A DNA stretch of 20,235 nucleotides from Candidatus Methanomethylophilaceae archaeon (GTDB taxonomy: Archaea; Thermoplasmatota; Thermoplasmata; Methanomassiliicoccales; Methanomethylophilaceae): assembly GCA_023230065.1 (NCBI GenBank), contig JALNYB010000015.1, positions 1 to 20,235 of the forward strand, read 5' to 3'. This document shows, piece by piece, positions 1 to 8,604 of the stretch (positions are counted from its first letter, which is position 1; the number at the start of each line of letters is the position of its first letter). Position numbers and translations under genes: made by a program. The notes below the pieces were generated by a model, which did no database searches, had not been told where the DNA came from, and worked only from the letters and a program-made list of their open reading frames with translations.

Positions 1-579
1 AATTCTATAATAGGATCATTAAACTTTTTACTTTTTATTTATTCTAACTTATGGACCTTGGCTGTTTATAATTTATAGAGATATTATCAGATCTCAATTA
101 TTACTCTAGTTGTATCTTAATTTAATTCTAAGATCCGTATTTCTTGAAATCTACTGTCCGATTTATAGATATATCTCAGCCAAATCAGGATTTTACAAAT
201 CATTGAGCGACAAATATCACACAATCTGAATTGTAGATATCTAAGCTTCTTTATTCTAAATGTCGATGTTATGTTATGGCTCATTAATGTTTAATCAGAC
301 ACAGTAAAATTTTGTGTTAATTCTTATAAAAACCTATTCCATATATCCCATTGCTTTAAAGATAATAAAATACCACAAGATTCTATTTTGTTTTTAAAAG
401 ATCGTTCTGTTTCTTTATTCAAAAAATTACATGTAAGAATTGTATGTAATATTGAAAAGATGAATGATACACCAATCTTATTTACACATATTAAAACAAT
501 CAATGTATGCAGATGCTAAGTGAAAACTTATTTTTATAAGAATAAACTAAAAATTAGTTCATATTAATATAATAACCAA
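1..579. other. Gene-free AT-rich stretch at the left edge
   Basis: I see no supportable gene here. The DNA is very AT-rich with stop codons in all frames. The longest open stretch is on the minus strand at about 324-515; it has no ATG and I did not call it. A TATA-like run lies at about 531-540 (TTTTTATAAG), but nothing convincing starts downstream of it. Confidence 0.6.
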
Positions 580-1293
580 TTAGTATTTTCTAGAAATAGC
601 AAATATGCCCAACATCAAAACACCGACAATTAATACAACTGTAATCATCTTCTGGAATTGATAGTTATTAAGGTCTGTTGATGATGAATCTGTTATTATG
701 TAAGTATAATAACTGCAATCGGAAAGGCCTGTAATTGTTATACATCCATCATTGTCTACTGTGAAATTTTTGATATCTTGTACAGCGTCTGACATGTTAG
801 AGATCGTATACGTGTTTCCCGCGTAATCGCTTCCGATATAATAGTTTAGTGTGGAAGTATATGGAAGCACTCCAGCCGTTCCAAAATTTACAACGAGTTT
901 TTCATTACTTATGTATCCTTCAACGTATATGTTGAATTCAGATTCTACATATGTTGTTGAACAATCAAGAACCCAAAAATATATGAAATCAGTAGAATCA
1001 TTATCTGATACAACATTTATCTGAATTATTTTTCCTGAATTGCTAAAACTTTCAAGAAGATTTTTGTCAAATATCTGTCCAGATTTGGCTTCAGATTCTG
1101 TGAAGGTATAAGAATCATAATTGTCAATAGATTTTATGGAATTATTACTTATTTCATCTATGCCGATATTCTCTCCTATAGATTCACTATCTAGTATTGT
1201 TGTAAAGAATCCTAATGAACATAAAATCGTCGCAGAGATAATTACCAAAGAAAACAACTTTATTGTTTTTTTAGCTACAATTTTATTTTTCAT
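580..1293 (-). CDS. Exported, membrane-anchored surface protein of unknown function
   Basis: The 237-residue product has a basic N-terminus followed by a hydrophobic segment at about residues 13-31 (signal peptide or first membrane segment). A long Ser/Asp/Asn/Tyr-rich region follows, then a second hydrophobic segment at about 216-234 ending in RKY. That layout fits a protein held outside the cell by a C-terminal anchor. The middle, with repeated YxY, NxT and NxS patterns, looks like the beta-rich ectodomains of archaeal adhesin-like proteins, but I recognise no family. The start is supported by AAGGAAG six bases before the ATG, and an AT-rich TATA-like run lies further upstream at about 1305-1322. 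The peptidase at 16038 has the same membrane topology. The stop is TAA. Confidence 0.75.
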   Translation of the reverse strand: MKNKIVAKKTIKLFSLVIISATILCSLGFFTTILDSESIGENIGIDEISNNSIKSIDNYDSYTFTESEAKSGQIFDKNLLESFSNSGKIIQINVVSDNDSTDFIYFWVLDCSTTYVESEFNIYVEGYISNEKLVVNFGTAGVLPYTSTLNYYIGSDYAGNTYTISNMSDAVQDIKNFTVDNDGCITITGLSDCSYYTYIITDSSSTDLNNYQFQKMITVVLIVGVLMLGIFAISRKY

Positions 1294-1563
1294 ATTATAC
1301 TTCCTTATTATTAAATATATTATTTTATCGTAGGGAAGTCTAGTCTATATTTATATTTACTGATTTTACTTTTTATTATTAAATTTAAAAAGACAATAAA
1401 AATCAAAGTGAAATATTTACGTTAATACGATTGTACATATATTGTTAACTAAGAACCGTATAAAACTATAGTTTGTCACATTAAATAACAATTTATTCTA
1501 ATGTCTGCACTATAAAGGTAAAAATAAAAAGATAAATGATTTATCTACGAATATTTTAGATAT

Positions 1564-1884
1564 TTAGAGAATATCGATAGTTACGTTTCTTTTGAGACCG
1601 AGATCTCCTGCAACTTCAATCGCTTTGATCATGGCGCAAGGAACAGGACACGCTGCATGAGGAAGTCTTTCACTCGCCCATTTATAGACATCCGTCTCAT
1701 TCATTGCTGCTTCAACTTCTGTCCATGGACTCACGGGTTTTACGATCCATGACATTCTCAATATGTTAGGGCAGTCACTCTGAATGTCGAGTTCTATCAT
1801 TCCCATGTCATTCTCTTTGGCGTGTATAGTGGTTATCATTTTACAGACACCTGCATCAACTCTTACTGTACATTCTTTCGTCAT
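1564..1884 (-). CDS. Small cysteine-containing protein, DUF6951-like
   Basis: This is a soluble 106-residue protein with cysteines at 5, 14, 38, 79 and 83. Its C-terminal part reads ACPVPCAMIKAIEVAGDLGL and is followed by a short beta strand to the end. The early VDAGVCKMITTI, the central CPNILRM and the late CxxxCAMIKAIEV pattern match my memory of the DUF6951 family of small proteins, common in methanogens and some anaerobic bacteria, with no established function. The conserved cysteines suggest metal binding or redox chemistry, which is inference. GAGG eight bases before the ATG supports the start. It stands alone, with gene-poor DNA on both sides. Confidence 0.75.
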   Translation of the reverse strand: MTKECTVRVDAGVCKMITTIHAKENDMGMIELDIQSDCPNILRMSWIVKPVSPWTEVEAAMNETDVYKWASERLPHAACPVPCAMIKAIEVAGDLGLKRNVTIDIL

Positions 1885-2140
1885 TTGCTGTTCCTCTGTA
1901 TCTTATACTATACTCCGTAAACTTGTGTATGGAATATAATATTTGGTCATATCTCATAAAGTTTTGTAATACATTGCAAGTCACATGTAATAAATTTATA
2001 ATGGATCAACTAAAACAAGTTGTATCAAATGTATTCAGATTAGTCAAGGAAATAAATATCAAATATTAATAAAATTTAACACCATGGTGGTTTAAACCTG
2101 TTCTTAGGCTATATATAGATACTGATAACACATAATCATG

Positions 2141-2150
2141 ATTTATATAA
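2141..2150 (+). promoter_or_regulatory. Archaeal TATA box in a gene-free gap
   Basis: The ATTTATATAA sequence is a close match to the archaeal TATA box consensus. A transcript starting about 25 bases downstream would begin near 2171-2174, just before an ATG at 2176. No annotated gene on the plus strand uses it, so it may drive a small RNA or the 21-residue ORF. Confidence 0.45.
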
Positions 2151-2175
2151 GTTTTATACAAGATCTCGATACATC

Positions 2176-2241
2176 ATGATCAGAAGGCTCATAAAAGGTG
2201 TATACAAGTCAATCTACAGAGCTTATTATGAAGACACTTAA
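2176..2241 (+). CDS. Possible 21-residue basic peptide
   Basis: The ORF encodes a short, strongly basic and amphipathic peptide (starting MIRRLIKGVYKS, ending YYEDT) and stops at TAA. The only support is the TATA box about 30 bases upstream, which would give an almost leaderless transcript. ORFs this short arise by chance, so this is a candidate only. The same promoter could instead serve a non-coding RNA. Confidence 0.2.
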   Translation: MIRRLIKGVYKSIYRAYYEDT

Positions 2242-2565
2242 TCCTCTTATCTAATATACAAAACAGCTTTAAACGCCTGGGAAGGAACTATTATGAAGTC
2301 GTCTGTTTCGATAGAGCGGTTCAAAATAAAATTAAGACAATATACACAATATTGCCGATCTTGCATGTGTATCTGTGAAGTTTGGACGATATCTTCGATA
2401 AGAAGTCAAAGATGATTTTGAAAGTAATCTCCGGTGTTAAGTTTATCTATAGATCGAAATAATAGTCGAAAAAATTCTTATAATCAAAACGTACGGTAAA
2501 AAGAGTATAAGTATGATCCTTATAATTGACACGATCGTAATTGTGAAATAATACCCTAATGACTA

Positions 2566-3984
2566 TTAATTTTCAGAAATATTATCATCTGCATGGGACT
2601 TGTATTCTTTTACCAGTATACGTAAAATCAGTAAACTCCAGAGTCCTACGAACACGGAACCTGCAATCTCTGTTGCAACGATTCCCCACCATATGGACAT
2701 GAGAGTACCTGCAGTAATTGCAAGTGCGTAACAAACAGGTATTTGAATTCCACTTCTCAAGATTGTTGATATTAGTGATTTCAGACCCATTCCGATACCT
2801 TGGAAGAAACCAGATGCTACGAACCCCCAGGCCATGAACGGCAGGAAGATACACATCATCCTTATACACAGGACTATATCCTCCTTCAACAGAGCTGTAG
2901 ATTCAGAATATGTGAATATAAATACCAGATAATCTGCAAATATAGCTACTAATGCGGCTAATATTATCATTATAAGAATACAAAATTTTATTGAGAAATT
3001 ATATGCGTCCTTGATCTTGTCGTAACGCTTTGCTCCATATGCGACCGCGCATATTGGAACTATTGAACTGCCAACAGCCATCAATGGGATCATGATCATC
3101 TGTATCAATCTCCATGTAGCTGAATAGATAGCGACTCCGTCGGTGCCTCCAACTATGATGATTATAATATTCATCAACATCGCCATGAAGGACATGAAGA
3201 TCATTTCCACAGATGACGGTATTCCGACACGGAAGATATCGTTGTCGATCTCCTTGTTGAATCTGAATCCTCTGAGTTTAATGTCTAGATATGTATTTTT
3301 CTTGATAAAATACCAATACATCATGACGATCAATGATGTTGTTACTGCTATGACTGTTGCCCAAGCCGCTCCTGCCATGCCCATTCCCAATCCGTAATCA
3401 TAGATGAATATGGGATCAAGACATATGTTGATGATGGCAGCCAGGATCTGTATCATCATCGATCTTTTAGCAGCTCCCTCCGCTATTAGAAGATTACTGA
3501 ATACTGAATTCAAAAGCAATATCGGGATACATATGAAAATAGGTGTTCCATAGTCTATACAAAATCCTATCGTGTCACCTGCGCCTAACATGAGCATCAG
3601 AGGTCTTTGAATCAGAAGAAGCAATATGGCCACTATTATACCGATTGCCACCGTTAATCCTATCGATTGAGAGGCGGTTCTGTCTGCTCCATCTTTATCT
3701 TTTCTGCCTATGCGTCTTCCTATTGCGGAAGATGCCCCTATGCCTATGCCGTTACCTATGCCGATTATGATAAAGAATAATGGGAAAACGAGGCCTACAG
3801 CTGCAAGTGCATTAGGTCCAAGACCTGCAACCCAAACAGAATCGATAAGATTGTTAGCAGATTGAGCGATCATTGCAATGATGATCGGGATCGACATAGC
3901 TATGATGGCTTTTTTCGGATTTCCGAGAAGCATTTTCACATCAGATGTCATCTCTTTTTTCATGATATCGCTTTGATAGCCCAT
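2566..3984 (-). CDS. MATE family multidrug/Na+ efflux transporter
   Basis: This 472-residue integral membrane protein has about twelve hydrophobic segments in two homologous halves, the usual size and layout of the MATE (MatE) family. Near the N-terminus it has the family-typical stretch PIIIAMIAQSANNLIDSVWVAG, in which Q, N and D line the first membrane helix, followed by GIGIGASSAIGRRIGRKDKDGA. The second half starts with a matching GIPSSVEMIF segment. Family members export cationic drugs or metabolites using a Na+ or H+ gradient; the substrate here is unknown. I start it at the ATG at 3984; the codon before it is TTG, and an ATG eight codons inside the gene (MKKEMTSD) is also possible. No Shine-Dalgarno site is visible. 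The next gene upstream is on the same strand, about 136 bases away. Confidence 0.92.
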   Translation of the reverse strand: MGYQSDIMKKEMTSDVKMLLGNPKKAIIAMSIPIIIAMIAQSANNLIDSVWVAGLGPNALAAVGLVFPLFFIIIGIGNGIGIGASSAIGRRIGRKDKDGADRTASQSIGLTVAIGIIVAILLLLIQRPLMLMLGAGDTIGFCIDYGTPIFICIPILLLNSVFSNLLIAEGAAKRSMMIQILAAIINICLDPIFIYDYGLGMGMAGAAWATVIAVTTSLIVMMYWYFIKKNTYLDIKLRGFRFNKEIDNDIFRVGIPSSVEMIFMSFMAMLMNIIIIIVGGTDGVAIYSATWRLIQMIMIPLMAVGSSIVPICAVAYGAKRYDKIKDAYNFSIKFCILIMIILAALVAIFADYLVFIFTYSESTALLKEDIVLCIRMMCIFLPFMAWGFVASGFFQGIGMGLKSLISTILRSGIQIPVCYALAITAGTLMSIWWGIVATEIAGSVFVGLWSLLILRILVKEYKSHADDNISEN

Positions 3985-4120
3985 CAATATGTCTTATTTA
4001 GCATTGTTGGATTTAATTCAAAAAAATCATCGATATTTTTCAAGATCGGTGCTCCAATCATACCGTAATCTGAATAAAGAATAGATGGAATCTTTAGAAT
4101 CTATAAACAAATTATGAAGA

Positions 4121-5161
4121 TCAATCGAAGTACCAAGGCTTGTCTACAATGAGTTTGGTGCTCTTCTCATTATCTGCAATAAGATTTTTGATACCTCTAA
4201 CAGTAAAATTGTTATATCCTTCGCATTTAAATGCGCAGGCTTTGCAGATGATTCCGTCCTTTATTTTCAAGGTTCCTTCATCGCGTCCACATGCATCACA
4301 GGGTATCTGTATTGGTTTTCTTTCTCTGATAATGGCTTTGATGGGCTCTGCATATCCTAAAGCAAGACGGATGGCTAGTACAGAACTATCATAATATTTT
4401 GGATATGCTTTTGCACAGTTTGATCCTATGCATCCGAAATCGGTCCGAATGGTACCTTCCTCTTCTTCACATACATCACATAATGCAACCGGTTTCTTCT
4501 TCGTCACGGTATTGCGTATTGCTTCTACTGTGAGAGATTGGTCCTTTCCACAGCGTTCCATGCAGGCATAACAGATTTTTCCATTAGCTATGGAGAATAC
4601 GGCGTCATGTCTTTTGCAAACATCACATGGTTTGGGATAAATAATCCCGATTCTTTTAGGGTCATTGGGAATGATTTCTTTATGAGCGATCTTGCGGACA
4701 TCCATAACTGAATAAATCGCAGGATCTAGTTTCACCTCAAGAGGAGCACATCCGCTGCAGACGATTCCGTCAGATAATCTGAAGAACGTCCTAGCCGTTG
4801 AATCATTACATAAGGAACAGACAGGTCTTTCTTTATTATCCGATGTAATAGGTTCAGTATTTTTTGTTGTAAAAAGGATATCTTCAAGAACAGCCTCTAA
4901 AGATAATGTGTCTAATCCGGATCTTTCTTTGAATTTTTTATAATATTCTGTCAAATCTTCATCATCGCTCTGTGATGCTTTTATGAACTCTGATAGTTCA
5001 TTGCGGTCACACGTTTCCATCAACATCAGAAAAGCATATTTTTCAGAAGGATCATCAACAGATGAGAATATCTTCTCCCTATAATCTGGATAATGTACGA
5101 AAAGGTAATTTGTACCATTGATCTTCACGGTTGCTGCCAGCAAATTTCTCAGATTTGACAT
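4121..5161 (-). CDS. Protein with four tandem Cys4 zinc modules (DUF4428-like)
   Basis: The 346-residue soluble protein has an unrecognised N-terminal region (1-100, alpha/beta with several helices) and then four repeats of one zinc module. The cysteine pairs are 115/118 with 135/138, 179/182 with 197/200, 228/231 with 244/249, and 288/291 with 306/309. Each module reads CxxC, a beta hairpin ending DGIIC or similar, then CxxC, followed by a short helix of the form TVxxIRNxV. The third module differs by having CxxxxC instead of the last CxxC. Modules 2 and 4 carry one further Cys four residues on (204, 313). This pattern resembles DUF4428 and related treble-clef or ribbon zinc modules. No catalytic motif is visible, so binding of nucleic acid or protein is the plausible role (inference). 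It is probably transcribed on its own or together with the MATE gene. Confidence 0.8.
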   Translation of the reverse strand: MSNLRNLLAATVKINGTNYLFVHYPDYREKIFSSVDDPSEKYAFLMLMETCDRNELSEFIKASQSDDEDLTEYYKKFKERSGLDTLSLEAVLEDILFTTKNTEPITSDNKERPVCSLCNDSTARTFFRLSDGIVCSGCAPLEVKLDPAIYSVMDVRKIAHKEIIPNDPKRIGIIYPKPCDVCKRHDAVFSIANGKICYACMERCGKDQSLTVEAIRNTVTKKKPVALCDVCEEEEGTIRTDFGCIGSNCAKAYPKYYDSSVLAIRLALGYAEPIKAIIRERKPIQIPCDACGRDEGTLKIKDGIICKACAFKCEGYNNFTVRGIKNLIADNEKSTKLIVDKPWYFD

Positions 5162-5296
5162 TTCATCGGTTTAACTGTTTTCAACATTTAATATTATTTA
5201 CCATCAAAACGTTAATGATTTTTTTACACGTTGATCCCTAAATCAATAAATTATGTTCTTGGATTATGGTTTTATAATGTCATATTTTTTGAATAT

Positions 5297-5892
5297 ATGA
5301 ATATGAAAAACAACGACAGACATCAGATGATACAGCTTATCAACAAGGCATTCATATTTGATAAGATGATCAAAATATGAATTATAAGTAAAGATTCTTT
5401 GATACATTTCTCAATAGTTTAATCGGTAAAGTCTTTCATAAAATTAGTGTCAACAGATAAAAAATTATAGGATTTATCATGGCCGCATCAAAAAAGTATG
5501 GCGAATCTACAATTCATAAGAATCATATGACCCACATCGGTATTTACATCGGGTTAGGAAAATTATATTATCGATTTATGATTGGAATGATAAGAATCTT
5601 TATCAGAACGTTAAAAAGAATGAATCATGATTTTGAAGGCGCCATCCAGCTGTTTGTCATACCAAGATCCGCAAGTGAAAAAGATATCGGAAATGTCTTT
5701 TTGAATCTTGCATATGAATATTATAAATCGTACAATGTAAAAATATTCATCCTCTTCACAGACTTGATATGTAATTGTGAAGTATTTTACAACCCAGATT
5801 ACAATCTTGAATGTGTAGAGGATGCAGATATTCGATTTGGAAATACCGATGGGTTTTTTCTGGAAATATTATATTCGATGAACTTTAATCAA
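5297..5892 (+). pseudogene. Broken GNAT N-acetyltransferase, paralogue of the gene at 9165
   Basis: Three in-order pieces align with the intact GNAT protein at 9165-9791. Piece 1 (5297-5377) encodes NNDRHQMIQLINKAFIFDK, matching EEDIQDICAIIDQTWDMNK, and ends at TGA. Piece 2 is in another frame (about 5395-5457): IGKVFHKISVNR matches IRSNFEEVAVLD and ends at TAA (5458-5460). Piece 3 continues in that frame straight past the TAA: KIIGFIMAA matches KVVGVILGR. Further on, IQLFVIPRSASEKDIG aligns without gaps to LNLFIVDGECRGMGIG, and FILFTDLICN to LYLFTDDFCN. The acetyl-CoA binding loop RGMGIG has become SEKDIG. So there is at least one frameshift, one in-frame stop and a lost catalytic motif. The ATG at 5479, which would open a 208-codon ORF, lies inside a conserved beta strand and is not a real start. 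The ORF then runs antisense into the SdpI-family gene with no proper end. Confidence 0.75.
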
Positions 5893-6266
5893 AGACCTTT
5901 GGATTTGTTGTACTCACGCATTTCACGTTCAATATATATGACACCTACGATCAAGACTACGAGTTCGATGACCATGGTTATTATCATACATACCAATGAT
6001 TCGAGGCCTCCGATTACATTAAGCGATACGTTTATCAAGAGTAACAGTGGAATGAGTATTGCTCCTACTTTCAAGAACATTTTTCCGCATATTTTTTGTC
6101 CATAGTCCCAGCTATCCTGAGATTTACGAGTACTTGACGTACGATATCCAATATAGGGATTTGGCTTTCCCGGGGGAGTTTTTACCATAAGATATCCTAT
6201 AAGGACAAATAATACGGCCATCATTTCTGGTATAATAAAGTATATAATCGATTCTGCGTTTATCAT
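5889..6266 (-). CDS. SdpI-family integral membrane protein
   Basis: The 125-residue protein has three hydrophobic segments, at about 7-29, 64-86 and 92-113. Between the first two it carries the SdpI signature: NPYIGYRT at residues 36-43, then SQDSWDYGQKICGKMF, which corresponds to the family pattern NxxxGYRTxxxxxSExxWxxxxxxxGK. In Bacillus, SdpI protects against the SdpC toxin, but most family members, archaeal ones included, have no proven role. Its ATG lies 4 bases after the TGA of the O-acetyltransferase gene, so the two are very probably translated from one mRNA. The stop is TGA. The plus-strand reading frame across this gene is the runaway end of the GNAT pseudogene and is not coding. 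Confidence 0.88.
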   Translation of the reverse strand: MINAESIIYFIIPEMMAVLFVLIGYLMVKTPPGKPNPYIGYRTSSTRKSQDSWDYGQKICGKMFLKVGAILIPLLLLINVSLNVIGGLESLVCMIITMVIELVVLIVGVIYIEREMREYNKSKGL

Positions 6267-6270
6267 GTTA

Positions 6271-6834
6271 TCACGTGTTTTTTATGAATTTTGCGGGATT
6301 TCCTGCAACAACTGTGTTTGCTGGAACATCTTTAGTTACAACAGAACCCGCACCTACTACGGCTCCGTCATTGATGGTTATACCAGGAAGGATAGATGCA
6401 TTACCACCTACCCAGACGTTGTTACCCAAAACTATGGGTTTGCAGTAACAAATATTGCGGTCACTGGGATCCAATCTGTGATTCGCCGTTGTTATGAGTA
6501 CATTTGGCCCTAGTGCACAATTATTGCCTATAATGAGTTTTCCAAGACCTACGATGACCAGATTGAAATTGGAGAAGAAATTATCTCCAATGAATGTTTG
6601 GACGCCTATTTCACAGAAGAAATTCGGGAGTATTGTGGCATTCTTTCCTATACTGCCAAAAAGTTCTTTGGCAATAACATTTTTTTCTGCATGGTTTTCA
6701 GGGGTCAGACCATTCATTTTCCTACATAATCTATCGGCGATGATCCTGAGATCCTGTATCTCAGGCCCCTTACAGTCGTATTCCTCTCCATCAAAGGCTT
6801 TCTGAAGTTCTGTTTTCAATGTATGATAAAACAT
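6271..6834 (-). CDS. Sugar O-acetyltransferase (Maa/NodL/LacA type)
   Basis: The 187-residue protein has an N-terminal helical cap (1-60, with KTELQKAFDGEEYD and the RxIADRLCRKMNGLTPEN stretch that resembles the Maa cap) and then a left-handed beta-helix of hexapeptide repeats. The catalytic His is His119 in TTANHRLDP. The C-terminal WVGGNASILPGI and GAGSVVTKDVPANTVVAGNPAK are diagnostic of this family. It should transfer acetyl from acetyl-CoA to a hydroxyl of a sugar or sugar-like substrate; the substrate cannot be read from sequence. The upstream sequence has a TATA-like AATAAGTAATAAATA run ending about 10-15 bases before the ATG, with no Shine-Dalgarno site, so the message may be leaderless or nearly so. 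It is the first gene of a pair with the SdpI-family gene. Confidence 0.92.
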   Translation of the reverse strand: MFYHTLKTELQKAFDGEEYDCKGPEIQDLRIIADRLCRKMNGLTPENHAEKNVIAKELFGSIGKNATILPNFFCEIGVQTFIGDNFFSNFNLVIVGLGKLIIGNNCALGPNVLITTANHRLDPSDRNICYCKPIVLGNNVWVGGNASILPGITINDGAVVGAGSVVTKDVPANTVVAGNPAKFIKNT

Positions 6835-6975
6835 GCAACACTGTATTTATTACTTATTAAATCAGAAGTCATATTGAAAACACACGATCTTTTACATTTT
6901 TAAGATCTGATCTATTTCTAAGACATTTTCCGTCTGATGCAAACATATGTTCTGTATTTATTGTTATTCGGAAGT

Positions 6976-7013
6976 TTGAGCATGGAATCATAATACATGA
7001 TTCACATGCTCAA
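6976..7013 (-). terminator. Hairpin just downstream of the MFS transporter gene
   Basis: TTGAGCATG plus GAATCAT pairs with ATGATTC plus CATGCTCAA around the five-base loop AATAC, with a single unpaired base at 7004. The stem is 16 pairs. It lies 12 bases past the stop of the minus-strand MFS gene, where a transcription-end or mRNA-stability hairpin would sit. No long T-run follows on the minus strand, so it may stabilise the 3' end rather than terminate by itself. Confidence 0.6.
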
Positions 7014-7024
7014 TCAAACAAAGT

Positions 7025-8473
7025 TTAGACCTCATTTTTTTTGAATGAGTAGTTTTTGATAAACAATCCCAATATCAATGCCGTGACCATTATCACAATA
7101 CCTATTGTGAATATGATATCGAAAGCCATCGATGATGGTGCAGTACCTACCACCATGCTACTTCCGCCGACTATTGCAACTATAGAGACCACAAAGGAGG
7201 TCATCACCGTGGTTGCGATGACCGGCCCTATTGCACCCCCGATATCACGTATGGATGTATTGAAACCAAGACTTACTGCTGTGTTCTCCTTTGGACTTGA
7301 TAAAGTTATGATATTTATTATGGGAATCATAGTTAGAATCAATCCGGTCAGTGTGAAGATCTCGTCGATCATTACTGCAAAGGAGTCTCCACGGAACATA
7401 ACGAACATTCCCATTCCCATTATACCTATCAATGATCCAGATATCAATATTGGTTTAGGTCCCAAGCGTGATAGGGCACGACCAGCTATCGGCCCTACAA
7501 AAAGCATCGTTATTGCAGCCGGTGCCATGACAAGTCCTGATTCGATAGTGGTCATTCCCAATCCATATGGTTTTGGTAATTGTGTATAGTATGTCAAAGC
7601 AAAAAATACAATGAACATCGCCATAGAGGACAACAATCCGATTATGTTTGAAAGCAATATGTTCTTTATTTTTAGAATACGCATAGGTATCAGAGGATTA
7701 TCTTGTCTGGCCTCATATACGAAGAACAATAGTAAAGAAATCAACCCTGGAATCAGTAATGCCAGATTGTCCATTGAATCCCATCCGCGTGTTGGCCCTT
7801 CGGTTATATACATCATACATAATGTTATACCGGCTATGAGGAAGGCAATGCCACCATAGTCTACCTTGACATGTTGCCTTGTAGTATCCTTTTCGATAAT
7901 TTTTAAAGAAAGTACGAGTAACAGGAGACTCAATACTAATGCGATCATGAATGCATCGCGCCATCCATAATACTCTTCGATGTATGCGCCTACAATCAAT
8001 CCGAATGCTGCTCCGATAGCAAAGGTGGAACTTATGGCACCTTGAGCGATACCAAGCTTTTCTGGAGGTAGTTTATCTGCCAATAGTGCGAGGGCAAGCG
8101 GAACAATTGCAAAACCCATCCCCTGTATCGCTCTTGCAGCCAATAAGTCGTAAATCGTTGTTGAAAATGCTGCGATTACAAGTCCAATAATGTATATTGT
8201 CAAAACCAAAATGAACATTTTCCTTTTACCATAAATATCTCCAAATTTACCGAAAAGCGGAGTGGTAGCTGCTCCAGCAATGAGGAATATCGATGTGATC
8301 CAAGATGCCAGACTGGACGTTATGCCGTACTCTTTCTGTATGGTCGGAATTCCAGGTATTACCATGGTCTCGACATAATTGACGAGTAGGGCTACAGAAA
8401 CCATGGTGATCATTAGTTTAGTAGCATATTTATCGCCGTGGCCAACATCGTTAGTAGTTTCGATACCATCCAT
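7025..8473 (-). CDS. MFS drug:H+ antiporter, DHA2-like (14 TM)
   Basis: The 482-residue membrane protein begins with a short hydrophilic tail and then about 14 hydrophobic segments. MFS motif A is clear at residues 75-85 (GKFGDIYGKRK), RAIQGMG follows at 114-120, and GAAFGLIVGAYIEEYYGWRD at about 154-173 is the motif C region with its W-R signature. Length and motifs fit the DHA2 (EmrB/QacA-type) group, which exports drugs or toxic organic compounds in exchange for protons. The substrate is unknown. A TATA-like element at about 8486-8505 lies 25 bases before the ATG, so the transcript is probably leaderless. A 16-pair hairpin follows the stop codon. The next gene upstream is on the same strand but 131 bases away, so this is likely a separate unit. 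Confidence 0.93.
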   Translation of the reverse strand: MDGIETTNDVGHGDKYATKLMITMVSVALLVNYVETMVIPGIPTIQKEYGITSSLASWITSIFLIAGAATTPLFGKFGDIYGKRKMFILVLTIYIIGLVIAAFSTTIYDLLAARAIQGMGFAIVPLALALLADKLPPEKLGIAQGAISSTFAIGAAFGLIVGAYIEEYYGWRDAFMIALVLSLLLLVLSLKIIEKDTTRQHVKVDYGGIAFLIAGITLCMMYITEGPTRGWDSMDNLALLIPGLISLLLFFVYEARQDNPLIPMRILKIKNILLSNIIGLLSSMAMFIVFFALTYYTQLPKPYGLGMTTIESGLVMAPAAITMLFVGPIAGRALSRLGPKPILISGSLIGIMGMGMFVMFRGDSFAVMIDEIFTLTGLILTMIPIINIITLSSPKENTAVSLGFNTSIRDIGGAIGPVIATTVMTSFVVSIVAIVGGSSMVVGTAPSSMAFDIIFTIGIVIMVTALILGLFIKNYSFKKNEV

Positions 8474-8485
8474 ACAAAGTTATGA

Positions 8486-8505
8486 AATATTTATGATATA
8501 AATAT
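8486..8505 (-). promoter_or_regulatory. TATA-box promoter of the MFS gene
   Basis: Read on the minus strand this is an AT-only run containing TTTATATCATAAATA. Its centre is about 25 bases before the ATG at 8473. That is the archaeal TATA-to-start distance, so it predicts transcription starting at or next to the start codon. Confidence 0.5.
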
Positions 8506-8604
8506 GTTTGAGTTATAATTTTAAATCTCTGCAGATTTATTACAAAGGTTTTCTTATTTACATTGCTATCTCAGAAATAGCTATACATTCGATATAGTTT
8601 GATT

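Larger units (their letters stand above)
1885..2565. other. 680-base gap with a promoter and a possible tiny ORF
   Basis: No gene of normal size is present. The gap holds the upstream region of the DUF6951 gene, a good archaeal TATA box at 2141-2150, and a 21-codon ORF at 2176-2241 about 30 bases downstream of it. From about 2294 to 2455 a forward frame reads like eroded coding sequence interrupted by a TGA. Its fragment EVVCFDRAVQNKIKTI faintly recalls the catalytic region of some transposases, but this is too weak to call. Confidence 0.45.

Noticed and set aside
324..515. Minus-strand open frame with a coding-like end (NKETERSFKNKIESCG...)
   Set aside because: It has no ATG, GTG or TTG giving a reasonable product with a ribosome site, and no recognisable family. 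In DNA this AT-rich a 64-codon open stretch can occur by chance. It might be a relic tail but I cannot support it.
2294..2455. Possible transposase relic (EVVCFDRAVQNKIKTI, then HVYL and a TGA)
   Set aside because: The likeness to ISL3-type transposase catalytic regions is faint, the spacing between the conserved parts is wrong, and no inverted repeats or further transposase pieces are seen.
5479..6105. A 208-codon plus-strand ORF as an intact new gene
   Set aside because: The first two thirds are the end part of a broken GNAT gene and the last third is antisense to the SdpI-family gene. The start Met lies inside a conserved strand and the frame has an in-frame TAA just before it.
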